A stretch of DNA of 48,727 nt from JAOUFP01 sp963801505 (lineage in GTDB: Bacteria > Nitrospirota > Thermodesulfovibrionia > Thermodesulfovibrionales > UBA6898). Position 1 is the stretch's first letter. Every line of letters starts with the position of its first letter. The translations under genes and the position numbers were made by a program. The notes under the pieces are model-generated. The model searched no databases. It was not told where the DNA came from and saw only the letters and a program-made list of their open reading frames with translations. Positions 17,638-25,563 of the stretch are shown here, piece by piece. The DNA is taken from positions 1 to 48,727 of the forward strand of contig CAWDEY010000015.1 of the NCBI GenBank assembly GCA_963801505.1, in the 5' to 3' direction.

Positions 17638-18726
17638 ATGATTCCGATGATCGATCTTAAAAAACAGTTTGCAGAAATAAAGGAAGAGGTCTTTGAAGTG
17701 CTGACAGAGATACTTGAAAGCACCCAGTATATCCTGGGGCCCATGGTGCTTGAGCTTGAACAGAAGATCTCCCGGTATCATGATGTGTCTGAGGCGATAG
17801 GTGTCGCCTCAGGGACAGATGCGCTTCACCTTGCTGTAAAGGCCCTCGGCATTGGGGAAGGCGATGAGGTCATAACAACGCCTTTTACTTTTTTTGCGAC
17901 TGCCGAGTCAATTTTTTATTCAGGGGCAACGCCTGTATTTGTTGATGTCGAGCCTGATACCATGAATATAGACCCTGCGAAGATAGAAGAGAAGATAACC
18001 AGCAGGACAAAGGCGATTATGCCTGTCCATATCTTCGGACATCCTGCGGATATGGACAGTATCTGCGCTATAGCAAAAAAACATAAGCTGATGATAATCG
18101 AGGACTGCGCGCAGTCCTTTGGCGCTGAGATCCGCGGCAAAAAAACAGGAAGCTTCGGGGACGCAGGCTGCTTCAGTTTTTACCCGTCAAAAAACCTTGG
18201 CGCATTTGGTGACGCCGGTATGGTGCTCTTGCAGGACCATGCTGTGGCGGATGATATCAGGCAGCTGAGAAATCATGGCTCAAAAGGCGCGTATAAGCAT
18301 GAAAAGGTCGGCTTCAACAGCAGGCTTGACGAGATGCAGGCAGGCATACTCCTCGTTAAATTCAAACGCATCGATCAATACAATGACAAACGTAGAGACA
18401 GGGCCGCGCTCTATGACAAGCTGCTCTCAGGCGATATAATCCGGCCTGTGGAAAGGCCTGGGATGAAGCATGTGTATCACCAGTATACGATCAGGAGTTC
18501 CAGAAGGGACGAGATACAGAAGGCCCTGCGGCGGCATGATATAGCCTCTGTTGTTTATTATCCTGTTCCGCTGCATCTTCAGGAGGCTGTCAGTTCCCTG
18601 GGACACAAAAAGGGAGATTTCCCGGTTGCGGAGGAGGCGGCGGCAAAAGTCCTCTCCCTGCCTATCTACCCTGAATTGCCTGAAGAGGCTGTAAAGGAGA
18701 TAGCAGCCATTATCAATAATGCCTGA
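17638..18726 (+). CDS. gnnB: DegT/DnrJ/EryC1 sugar aminotransferase, likely GnnB-like
   Basis: 362 residues, PLP fold type I. IGVASGTDALHLAVKALGIG and ITTPFTFFATAESI are typical early motifs. EDCAQSFGA holds the Asp and Gln contacting PLP, and SFYPSKNLGAFGDAG holds the Schiff-base Lys. It ends with KVLSLPIYPELPEEA. With the upstream oxidoreductase it probably aminates C3 of an oxidised UDP-sugar. It overlaps lpxB by 8 bp. An O-antigen sugar role is the alternative. Confidence 0.85.
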   Translation: MIPMIDLKKQFAEIKEEVFEVLTEILESTQYILGPMVLELEQKISRYHDVSEAIGVASGTDALHLAVKALGIGEGDEVITTPFTFFATAESIFYSGATPVFVDVEPDTMNIDPAKIEEKITSRTKAIMPVHIFGHPADMDSICAIAKKHKLMIIEDCAQSFGAEIRGKKTGSFGDAGCFSFYPSKNLGAFGDAGMVLLQDHAVADDIRQLRNHGSKGAYKHEKVGFNSRLDEMQAGILLVKFKRIDQYNDKRRDRAALYDKLLSGDIIRPVERPGMKHVYHQYTIRSSRRDEIQKALRRHDIASVVYYPVPLHLQEAVSSLGHKKGDFPVAEEAAAKVLSLPIYPELPEEAVKEIAAIINNA

Positions 18727-19873
18727 AACAGTCATGATCGTTGCAGGGGAGACCTCAGGGGAGCTCTATGGCGCGCTTCTGGCCGCGGAGTTGAAAAAGA
18801 GCAGACCTGCCCTCAGGATAATCGGCGTTGGAGGTGAGAGGATGCAGCAATCAGGAGTCGAGATCATCTCCTGGATAGCCAGCGCCTTTGGGCTTGCCGA
18901 GGCGGTCTCTTCCCTTAAAACAATCAGAGAAACTTTCGCCAAGGCTGTCAGCGTGCTTCAGACCCGTAAACCGGCTGTGCTTGTCCTTATAGACTACCCT
19001 GATTTCAACCTGAAACTTGCCGCAGAGGCCCAAAAGAACAATATAAAGGTTTTGTACTATGTCAGCCCTCAGGTCTGGGCATGGAGAAAAAAGAGGGTCA
19101 CAAAAATAGCCCGGCTGGTAGACCGGATGGCTGTTGTGCTGCCCTTTGAAGAAGAGATTTATAAAACAGTCGGGCTGCCCTGCGAATTTGTCGGCCATCC
19201 TGTTTATGATGAGATCAGGAACCTGCCTGCAGATAAGAATGCCCTGAAGGCTGAATTAGGGCTTGAAAAAGAAAGACCGCTTCTGTCGCTTTTGCCTGGC
19301 AGCAGGCCCCACGAACTCCAAAGGCTTCTCCCCCTGATGCTAGACATTGTAAGGGAGTTTAAGAAGGGGCATGGGGAGTATCAGTTTTGCGTACCCTTTG
19401 CGCCAAATACGGATATGGAGAAGTATGGTCCTGTATTATTGCAGTTAAGGGATGAGGGCGTTGTAATAAATAAGGGCGAGTCGCTGAAGACCCTCGTTGT
19501 CTCTGATGCAGCTGTTATTGCTTCAGGGACTGCAACATTGCAGGCTGCGCTCATAGGGGTCCCTCTGGTGGTTGTCTATAAAGTCTTCCCACTGACCTAT
19601 TGGATAGGCAGGATGATAGTGAGGGGGGTGAAGCACATTTCCCTTGTGAATATCCTCGCCGGCCGTGAGGTCGTCAGAGAACTTCTCCAGTCAGAGGCAG
19701 ACACGCAAAACATTATGTATGAGCTTGGCAGGATACTCTCAGACAAGTCCCATAAAAAAGATATGATGGACGCCTACGCGGGGATAAGGGACATATACTC
19801 TGCAAGGAACGCATCAGCGAGGGTTGCTGATATGGTCGGGGAGATGGCAGGATGGGAAAAGGGAATAAGCTAA
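18719..19873 (+). CDS. lpxB: Lipid-A-disaccharide synthase
   Basis: 384 residues, GT19 family. VAGETSGELYGALL at the start, IDYPDFNLKLA, YYVSPQVWAWRKKR, LPFEEEIYK, VEFVGHP-like EFVGHPVYDE, LLPGSRPHEL, and ASGTATLQAALIGVPLVVVYK near the end. Condenses UDP-diacyl-hexosamine with lipid X-type monosaccharide at the inner membrane. Starts inside the aminotransferase gene. The stop lies right at the edge of a CACAGAG-type repeat fragment. Confidence 0.95.
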   Translation: MPETVMIVAGETSGELYGALLAAELKKSRPALRIIGVGGERMQQSGVEIISWIASAFGLAEAVSSLKTIRETFAKAVSVLQTRKPAVLVLIDYPDFNLKLAAEAQKNNIKVLYYVSPQVWAWRKKRVTKIARLVDRMAVVLPFEEEIYKTVGLPCEFVGHPVYDEIRNLPADKNALKAELGLEKERPLLSLLPGSRPHELQRLLPLMLDIVREFKKGHGEYQFCVPFAPNTDMEKYGPVLLQLRDEGVVINKGESLKTLVVSDAAVIASGTATLQAALIGVPLVVVYKVFPLTYWIGRMIVRGVKHISLVNILAGREVVRELLQSEADTQNIMYELGRILSDKSHKKDMMDAYAGIRDIYSARNASARVADMVGEMAGWEKGIS

Positions 19874-19904
19874 ACCTCTGCGGTCTTTGCGTCTCTGCGG
19901 TGGG
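19874..19904. repeat. Right-end fragment of the inverted-repeat element
   Basis: ACCTCTGCGGTCTTTGCGTC then TCTGCGGTGG matches the right ends of the copies at 10790 and 11540. The left end is missing. It fills the lpxB-waaA gap. Confidence 0.6.
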
Positions 19905-19912
19905 CAACTGAC

Positions 19913-21163
19913 ATGTTTTTTATATATAGCATTATTTACACAGTAGTAATCTTTGTGCTGTTCATCCCCCAGTACCTCAGGAGGCCGGAAGAATTACGCG
20001 GGAAATGGGTCAGGGAAAAACTGGGCTGGCTGCCTGAGATGGACCGTTGCATCTGGGTGCATGCTGTATCTGTCGGTGAAGTGAATGCCGCTATCCAGCT
20101 GCTTCGGAGGCTGAGGGGAAAATATCCTGATATGCCGATAGTCCTTTCGACCATTACAGATACTGGTCAGAAGGTCGCCCGGGATAAAGTCCCTGCAGGG
20201 GTCAGGGTGGTTTATCTGCCCTTTGATGTCAACCAGGTCCTTGAAAAGGCCTTCAGGCGGGTCAATCCAAAGATGCTTATTGTTATGGAGACAGAGCTGT
20301 GGCCGAATATCTTCAGGCTTTCACACAAAAACAATATTCCTGTAATAATACTAAACGGCAGAATATCTGAAAAATCATCACGGGGATACAAAAAGATCTC
20401 ATTTTTCATGAAGAAGGTCTTCTCCTTTGTAACTGTATTTAGCATGCAAAGCTCTCTGGACGCTGAAAGACTGAAGGCCATCGGTGCTGATGAAGAAAAG
20501 GTGCTGGTATCAGGCAATTTCAAGTTTGATATGGAGATGTCAGGAAAAATGCCGGACTGGATAGCGGCGGTTAATGGGCCTGTGCTTATGGCAGGCAGCA
20601 CTCACAGGGGGGAGGAGGAGCTGGTCCTTTCCGCCTACCTGCAAAACAGCAGGAAATTTCCCGGACTCAGGCTTATTCTGGCGCCCAGACACCCGGAGCG
20701 CTTTGGAGAAGTTGCTGAACTGCTCCTGGCAAGGGGGGCCTCTTTTGTCAGACGGAGTGAACTGGGGGACCATGATAGTGCGGGAGGACCTTTAAAGGAA
20801 AAAGTCCTGCTCCTTGACAGTGTAGGTGAGCTGTCTTTTGTATACGCTATCGCGGATATTGCAGTTATCGGTAAAAGCTTTATGGGGACCGGCGGACAAA
20901 ATCCCCTTGAGCCCGCTTACTGGGGCAAACCAATACTTTGCGGCCCGCACATGGAGAACTTCCCTTTTATGCAGGAGTTCTATGATAAGGGCGCTGCCTT
21001 TGAGGTTGAGCCAGCCTCTCTTGCCCAAAAGATTGGGGAGCTTCTGTCTGACCCTGAGCTTGCTAAGGCAGCAGGCAATAAGGCCAGGAGACTGTACGAG
21101 AGCAAGTCAGGGGCTGTTGAAAAGGCGATGGAGATTATAGGGAAGTATGTTTATAAGGGTTGA
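19913..21163 (+). CDS. waaA: 3-deoxy-D-manno-octulosonic acid (Kdo) transferase
   Basis: 416 residues, GT30. An N-terminal membrane anchor (about 1-20), then WVHAVSVGEVNAA with the catalytic Glu, STITDTGQKVA, METELWPNIFR, LNGRISEKSSRGY, MAGSTHRGEEE, LAPRHPERF, and GGQNPLEPAYWGKPILCGPHMENF. Adds Kdo to lipid A precursor on the cytoplasmic face. Last gene of the lipid A operon; repeat DNA follows. Confidence 0.95.
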   Translation: MFFIYSIIYTVVIFVLFIPQYLRRPEELRGKWVREKLGWLPEMDRCIWVHAVSVGEVNAAIQLLRRLRGKYPDMPIVLSTITDTGQKVARDKVPAGVRVVYLPFDVNQVLEKAFRRVNPKMLIVMETELWPNIFRLSHKNNIPVIILNGRISEKSSRGYKKISFFMKKVFSFVTVFSMQSSLDAERLKAIGADEEKVLVSGNFKFDMEMSGKMPDWIAAVNGPVLMAGSTHRGEEELVLSAYLQNSRKFPGLRLILAPRHPERFGEVAELLLARGASFVRRSELGDHDSAGGPLKEKVLLLDSVGELSFVYAIADIAVIGKSFMGTGGQNPLEPAYWGKPILCGPHMENFPFMQEFYDKGAAFEVEPASLAQKIGELLSDPELAKAAGNKARRLYESKSGAVEKAMEIIGKYVYKG

Positions 21164-21190
21164 GGTTAGAAAAAACAACGCTGCATAACT

Positions 21191-21325
21191 TGTCATTCCG
21201 GCTTGTCCGGAATCTTTCCGTAAGGATTCCCAGCGCAGTTCCATTGCTTAAGGTCATTTTATTAAAGACGGGGCTTTGCCCCGTACCCCAGTCACTTTTC
21301 TTGAATGGGCAAGAAAAGTACCCAA
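21191..21325. repeat. Cluster of three perfect hairpins in intergenic repeat DNA
   Basis: ATTCCGG-CTTGT-CCGGAAT (21195-21213), ACGGGGC-TTT-GCCCCGT (21268-21284) and ACTTTTCTTG-AATGGG-CAAGAAAAGT (21294-21319). The last is followed by ACCCAAAAGAACC, a word string seen in intergenic repeats of many bacteria. The first recurs at 42559. A longer inverted pair (AGATTTTAGA / TCTAAAATCT) follows near 21380 and 21440. No gene is visible between 21164 and 21551. Confidence 0.7.
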
Positions 21326-21551
21326 AAGAACCCACCCCGACGAAAATTCCTTGACGGTCTGCTCGGTCGGCCTCAGTAGATTTTAGAAACTTGCCCCGAG
21401 TGGAATATTTTCATTTTGGTATCCGGGGCTTCGGACAGTCTAAAATCTTTAACCTTCGGCCTCGGTCGCAGACCTGAAATTTCCGAAGGGGATAGAACTG
21501 ATCAAGGAAATACCCGAAGGACCGGATTCTCGGTCCCAGACCTGAATTTTG

Positions 21552-22298
21552 ATGGGAGATCTGAAAAAGAGACCTGAGGACCATGTTATAATAGCTAATG
21601 TTTCAACTTGGAAGATCACATCCCTGCTGCTTGCCCTTGTATTTATGCCGGTCTCTATAATTAATGCCTCTGATTTCCCGGGTCTTCTCGAGAAGAAGGG
21701 CACTGGGGCCAAAGAGGTACTGACCAAGCCAACTATTGTCCGCGTGTCGGAACTGCATCGCCTGCCGGTCAGCCTTAGACAAGTTGAGTTTCTGATAGAC
21801 CATCCGCGCCTTTCCATGGCCCTCGCGCGCATATACGACCCGTCTTTGGACTTATACAAAATAGAAGTCAGGCCTGACGGCCTGATACACGTCGACGACC
21901 CTGCCGGACTGGCAGGGGACATGGAACTCGTCAATTCCATTACGGGCAGAAGGGTCTATTTTATTACAGGCCATTTCGACATTCTCAGGATGAGGTTCAA
22001 CGGTCATATGGTCATGCAGATATCATATTTAGAGCGTCACAGTGAGGCTTCTGTCTCAGCAGACTTAACGACCATCTGCTATATCAAGGTCAACAGTTCC
22101 TTTGTCGGTTTTTTTACAAAAGTCATGGCTTTTCTTTTTCCCAAAAAAGTGGACGACAGGATAGGCAGGTTTTCAAATGCTGTAAAAAAAGTCGCAATTG
22201 CTATTCATAACGACCCTTCCGGCGCGTACCGGAAGCTTAGGGCTTCCGGCGAAGCCGGCCCCGGGGACCTTAAGGAGTTTGCCGAAATGTTTTTATGA
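21552..22298 (+). CDS. Exported protein of unknown function
   Basis: 248 residues from ATG 21552; no clear ribosome site, so the start is uncertain. A hydrophobic segment near residues 22-40 (ITSLLLALVFMPVSIINAS) is a likely signal peptide with a cut before DFPG. The mature part is mixed alpha/beta with an Arg-rich centre (GRRVYFITGHFDILRMRF) and a second hydrophobic patch (FFTKVMAFLFP). No family recognised. The codon pattern resembles the core genes. Confidence 0.6.
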   Translation: MGDLKKRPEDHVIIANVSTWKITSLLLALVFMPVSIINASDFPGLLEKKGTGAKEVLTKPTIVRVSELHRLPVSLRQVEFLIDHPRLSMALARIYDPSLDLYKIEVRPDGLIHVDDPAGLAGDMELVNSITGRRVYFITGHFDILRMRFNGHMVMQISYLERHSEASVSADLTTICYIKVNSSFVGFFTKVMAFLFPKKVDDRIGRFSNAVKKVAIAIHNDPSGAYRKLRASGEAGPGDLKEFAEMFL

Positions 22299-22356
22299 AG
22301 GCCACAGGTGCCAGAGTCGATGAATTCCGAAGAACTCTTTGGTGCTGATGCAGTCC

Positions 22357-22746
22357 TCAGCGACCTACTGTCATAAAGGGAACGATCTCCTTTGCAGCCT
22401 GTTCATCTCCTGCCGCAAACTCAGTATCAAGCCTGTAAGACTTGCAGGCACCCGCGGCTACGCCGGGGGCCGACCTGCTTCTGAAGGAATTCGGTTCTCC
22501 CTCAAAGCGGATGCAGTGGGCTATGAACCCCTCCTCCGGAAATTCTCTTATTTCGATAATGTCTTCGAGGAAGATGAATGTGCGCCTGTCAAAGAGCCCG
22601 GCCTCTTTCTGTTTCTGGTCCAGGAGGGTGTGAAACTGCACTGTTGCCGAGTCGATGTCATCAGCTGATACCACAGCGCTGAGGAGCCCGTGGCTGGTTT
22701 CATCTTCGCAAAATCCGATGAATGAGAAATGTCCGAGATATTTCAT
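22357..22746 (-). CDS. Conserved-type hypothetical protein
   Basis: 129 residues from the ATG at 22746, chosen for the GGAGG just upstream (MKYLGHFSFIGF). Soluble, acidic N-terminal half with DDIDSATVQFHTLLDQKQ and FIFLEDIIEIREFPEEGFIAH. The C-terminal part is rich in Ala and Gly. Unknown function, alone on the minus strand. Confidence 0.6.
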   Translation of the reverse strand: MKYLGHFSFIGFCEDETSHGLLSAVVSADDIDSATVQFHTLLDQKQKEAGLFDRRTFIFLEDIIEIREFPEEGFIAHCIRFEGEPNSFRSRSAPGVAAGACKSYRLDTEFAAGDEQAAKEIVPFMTVGR

Positions 22747-23077
22747 TGCCGCCTCCTTCAAGAAATACAGGATTACCCGCATTATATGATTTTACAGCCG
22801 TAAATGCAATTCCGGCCTCTTTTTGTACGACGCATTTATCGTGTGGTATCTTGATGGACAGGGAGTGTGAGACACTGGCTTCCTGGCAATCTCTTGACGC
22901 TGCTGCGGGCCAGCTGAAATCAGTAATACCCGGTTTGATGTTAATTGCGTTATAATCGGAGTCATAAGGGAAGACACATGGGGATAATATAGAAATCGGA
23001 CGCAGAGAGGAACGCCTTATAATAAGTATTGGATCTGTCCTGATTAAAATCTTATGGCCGGAACGTCTGGAGGATAT
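22747..23077. other. Gap with no visible gene
   Basis: 331 bp upstream of the glutaredoxin-like gene. A TATAAT at 22951 could be a -10 box for that gene, but no good -35 sits 16-18 bases before it. Confidence 0.4.
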
Positions 23078-23329
23078 ATGCAGCCGGAAGTTAAGCTGTT
23101 CACATTAAGCACCTGTATCCACTGCAGAAATGCCAAAAAGTTCCTTGATGAATGCAAGGTGAGGTATGAGTTTGAGGATGTCGACCTGCTTTCAGGAAAA
23201 GAACGGGCGGAAGTGATGGAAGATTTGAGGAAGATAAATGCAAATTGCAGTTTCCCGACGATCGTTATTGGTGACAGAGTGATAGTTGGTTTCAGGGAAG
23301 ATGAGGTCCGGGAGGCGCTGGGGCTTTAA
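23078..23329 (+). CDS. Glutaredoxin-like protein
   Basis: 83 residues from ATG 23078; GGAGG lies directly upstream, while an in-frame ATG at 23054 lacks one. The thioredoxin fold is seen: KLFTLSTCIHCRNAKKFL with redox CIHC, cis-Pro in CSFPTIVIGD, then VIVGFRED. The next ORF starts on the last base of the stop codon (TAATG), so it is coupled to the FTR-like reductase, which probably reduces it. Confidence 0.85.
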   Translation: MQPEVKLFTLSTCIHCRNAKKFLDECKVRYEFEDVDLLSGKERAEVMEDLRKINANCSFPTIVIGDRVIVGFREDEVREALGL

Positions 23330-23661
23330 TGGATGCCGAAGAACTGCATGATATGCTCCGCAGATACCAGGAACCCCTCGGGTACTTCTTCAATAATGAC
23401 AGGGAGACTGTCTTTGAGCTCCTTGCGGGCCTTATCCTGAACAAGGAGCGTTACGGCTACATGTCCTGCCCATGCAGGCTTGCCTCAGGCAGTTATGAGA
23501 AGGACAGGGACATAATTTGCCCCTGCGCCTACCGCACGCCTGATGTTAAAGAGTATGGAAGCTGCTATTGCGGGCTTTATGTCTCGTGTGAGTGGAACGA
23601 GGGCAAGGTTAAGCACGCGTATGTGCCGGAGAGAAGACCAAGGGAAAAATCGTTTTTCTGA
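23329..23661 (+). CDS. Ferredoxin:thioredoxin reductase catalytic subunit-like protein
   Basis: 110 residues with the FTR-beta signature: MSCPCRLA, ICPCAYR and GSCYCGLYVS, three CxC pairs that bind the 4Fe-4S cluster and the redox disulfide. Plant FTR passes electrons from ferredoxin to thioredoxin. Here the coupled upstream glutaredoxin-like protein is the likely acceptor. No variable (alpha) subunit is present, as in other bacterial and archaeal stand-alone versions. Confidence 0.87.
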   Translation: MDAEELHDMLRRYQEPLGYFFNNDRETVFELLAGLILNKERYGYMSCPCRLASGSYEKDRDIICPCAYRTPDVKEYGSCYCGLYVSCEWNEGKVKHAYVPERRPREKSFF

Positions 23662-23706
23662 GACCTCCTGCATGATAATTCAGATAAAGGAAAGAGACCT
23701 GGCATC

Positions 23707-23741
23707 CGGTCACGGTTTACAATTCACCTTTCACGAGTCAC
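23707..23741. repeat. 7-bp-period repeat upstream of NUDIX copy 1
   Basis: CGGTCAC, GGTTTAC, AATTCAC, CTTTCAC, GAGTCAC: five heptamers ending mostly in TCAC, 11 bases before the NUDIX start. A similar array precedes NUDIX copy 2. Confidence 0.75.
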
Positions 23742-23752
23742 GGGCTTTTGAG

Positions 23753-24156
23753 ATGAAACATATACATGTCGCGTGTGCCATTATCGAACTTGGGGGAAAG
23801 GTTCTCTGTACTCAGCGGAGTGAATCCATGAGCATGCCGCTAAAGTGGGAGTTTCCGGGGGGAAGAATGATGAGGGAGAGAGTCCTGAAGAATGTCTCAA
23901 ACGGGAGTTGCATGAAGAACTCGGGATAGAAGCCTCTGCCGGTCAGGCACTTCCAACAGCAACTCACCGTTACCCATCATTTTTAGTAACTCTCTATCCT
24001 TTCACCTGCAAAATTATTTCAGGCGAAATCACCCTTCACGAGCACCGCGCTATGGCCTGGCTGCCGGTGGAGAATCTGAATGCCCTCGACTGGGCCGAGG
24101 TTGATCTGTCGGTTATTGAGGAGTACCAAAGGCAGGTTGATAGTACTAATGTCTGA
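23753..24156 (+). pseudogene. NUDIX (MutT-type) hydrolase, frameshifted copy
   Basis: MKHIHVACAIIELGGKVLCT to WEFPGG is in one frame; DEGESPEECLKRELHEELGI to the end is in the next. One base is missing in the loop at about 23870, within the NUDIX box, compared with the intact paralog at 25147, to which the DNA is nearly identical. The catalytic box is split, so the product is dead unless the shift is a sequencing error. Confidence 0.85.
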
Positions 24157-24296
24157 GTTGAAAAGAATGGGTTCAAAGAGAAAGATGGATGAAAAAGTGT
24201 ATAATGAGCTGAAAGTGAAAATTAGACTTATCGCAGTTGTTTAACCTGATTACAGGGAAGATTGTGGATAATCAGAGGTATAAGGGTTTGAACAAT

Positions 24297-24309
24297 TGCA
24301 TGATATGCA
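24297..24309. promoter_or_regulatory. Palindrome before the RHH-PIN pair, possible operator
   Basis: TGCAT-GAT-ATGCA, perfect 5-bp arms, ends a few bases before the Shine-Dalgarno (AGGAGGTG). RHH antitoxins usually bind such sites to repress their own operon. Confidence 0.45.
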
Positions 24310-24324
24310 TCAGGAGGTGATTAT

Positions 24325-24564
24325 ATGAAAGCAACGGCTATTAAACTGGAAAGGGCGGAAGAAGATGCACTGGAGAGGATGGTAAAGGTCGGGCTTTTCC
24401 CATCCAGGGATGAGGCAGCTCGTGCGGCGATCATCAAGTATGCAGCAGACCTCGGCCTTATGAGTCCTGATATGTTATGGCAGAAAATCACCAGGCATAA
24501 AAGGCGGAAGGTCACCCCTGCGCAGTTGATGCGGGACATCGAAGCGATCAGTAATGAAGCGTAG
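24325..24564 (+). CDS. Ribbon-helix-helix type antitoxin
   Basis: 79 residues. The N-terminus KATAIKLERAEEDALERMVK, then GLFPSRDEAARAAIIKYAA, fits a CopG/RHH fold (short strand, helix, turn, helix). The C-terminal tail would wrap the toxin. A strong Shine-Dalgarno is present. It overlaps the PIN gene by 11 bp. Confidence 0.72.
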   Translation: MKATAIKLERAEEDALERMVKVGLFPSRDEAARAAIIKYAADLGLMSPDMLWQKITRHKRRKVTPAQLMRDIEAISNEA

Positions 24565-24979
24565 GGTCTTTGTCGATACCAATATCTTTATTTATGCCTT
24601 TGAGTTTCCTGACAGCAATTCAGGCAAGGTTGTAGAGCTTCTCAATAAGGGGCAGATAGAGGCTGTTATCTCGGAGCGGGTGCTTAAAGAGGTACAGGCA
24701 TATTTCAAGAAATTCTACGACAAAGACCTTGCCGCTTTATTCAGAGACTATCTGCTCAGGACATGCGTTCTTGTCTTTCCTGCCGATCTGAAGAGAGAAA
24801 TGCTCAAATACAAGAAATTGATAAAAGCTAAAGACCTTGAACAGGTTGCTGCTGTTAAGAAACTCGGCATCAAGTATCTGCTGTCATATGACAGGGATTT
24901 TGAACCTTTTGAGGAATACATGACACCGAAGGCATTTGTTAAAGAGTCTGGGGGCAAGCCGGCCGCTTCTGTTTATTGA
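24554..24979 (+). CDS. PIN-domain toxin (VapC-like ribonuclease)
   Basis: 141 residues. Acidic metal-binding residues are in place: VDTNIFIY (Asp8), SERVLKEV (Glu), IKAKDLEQVAAVK (Asp) and LLSYDRDFEPF (Asp). VapC toxins cut tRNA or rRNA and are held by the partner antitoxin encoded just before. The pair lies between the two NUDIX copies. Confidence 0.82.
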   Translation: MKRRVFVDTNIFIYAFEFPDSNSGKVVELLNKGQIEAVISERVLKEVQAYFKKFYDKDLAALFRDYLLRTCVLVFPADLKREMLKYKKLIKAKDLEQVAAVKKLGIKYLLSYDRDFEPFEEYMTPKAFVKESGGKPAASVY

Positions 24980-25030
24980 TAGTGAACGATTACGAGGTGA
25001 AAGCGACTTTCAGGTAGTGGAGACCCAAAC

Positions 25031-25058
25031 TTTTCACCATTAACTTTTCACGATTCAC
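25031..25058. repeat. 7-bp-period repeat upstream of NUDIX copy 2
   Basis: TTTTCAC, CATTAAC, TTTTCAC, GATTCAC. Same word family as the array at 23707. Confidence 0.7.
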
Positions 25059-25146
25059 GGCCTTTTAAAATGACAGATGTTCACGATAAGAAAACCAGAA
25101 GCTATAATATGTCGAGGATCAGGAGCAGGGGACTTAAATATCTTTG

Positions 25147-25563
25147 ATGAAACATATACATGTCGCGTGTGCCATTATTGAAGTCGGGGGGAAGGTTCTC
25201 TGCACTCAGCGGAGTGACGCCATGAGCCTGCCGCTTAAATGGGAGTTCCCGGGAGGAAAGATAGACGAGGGCGAGAGCCCTGAAGAATGTCTCAAACGTG
25301 AACTGAATGAAGAACTCGGGATAGAAGCCTCTGTCGGTCAGGCATGCCCAACAACAACCCACCATTACCCGGACTTTTCCGTAACACTCTATCCTTTTAT
25401 CTGTGAAATAATTTCAGGACATATCACTCTTCACGAGCACAAGGCTATGGTCTGGCTGACGGGAGAAGAATTGCAGGCACTCGACTGGGCAGAGGCGGAT
25501 TTGCCGGTTATTGAGGAATACCAAATGCAGATTGCAGAAATAACACAGAAGGGCGTTATGTGA
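25147..25563 (+). CDS. NUDIX hydrolase, MutT-type (8-oxo-dGTP diphosphatase family)
   Basis: 138 residues. The full NUDIX box is GGKIDEGESPEECLKRELNE then ELGI, matching Gx5Ex7REUxEExGU. The N-terminus MKHIHVACAIIEVGGKVLCT and the C-terminal LDWAEADLPVIEEY are as in small MutT proteins that hydrolyse oxidised or modified dNTPs. The stop and the next gene's start share one base (ATGTGATG), so it is coupled to the PLD-helicase. It is the intact partner of the broken copy at 23753. Confidence 0.9.
   Translation: MKHIHVACAIIEVGGKVLCTQRSDAMSLPLKWEFPGGKIDEGESPEECLKRELNEELGIEASVGQACPTTTHHYPDFSVTLYPFICEIISGHITLHEHKAMVWLTGEELQALDWAEADLPVIEEYQMQIAEITQKGVM

Noticed and set aside
24149..24244. 31-codon ORF after the broken NUDIX gene
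   Set aside because: Overlaps the NUDIX tail, no motif and no ribosome site.
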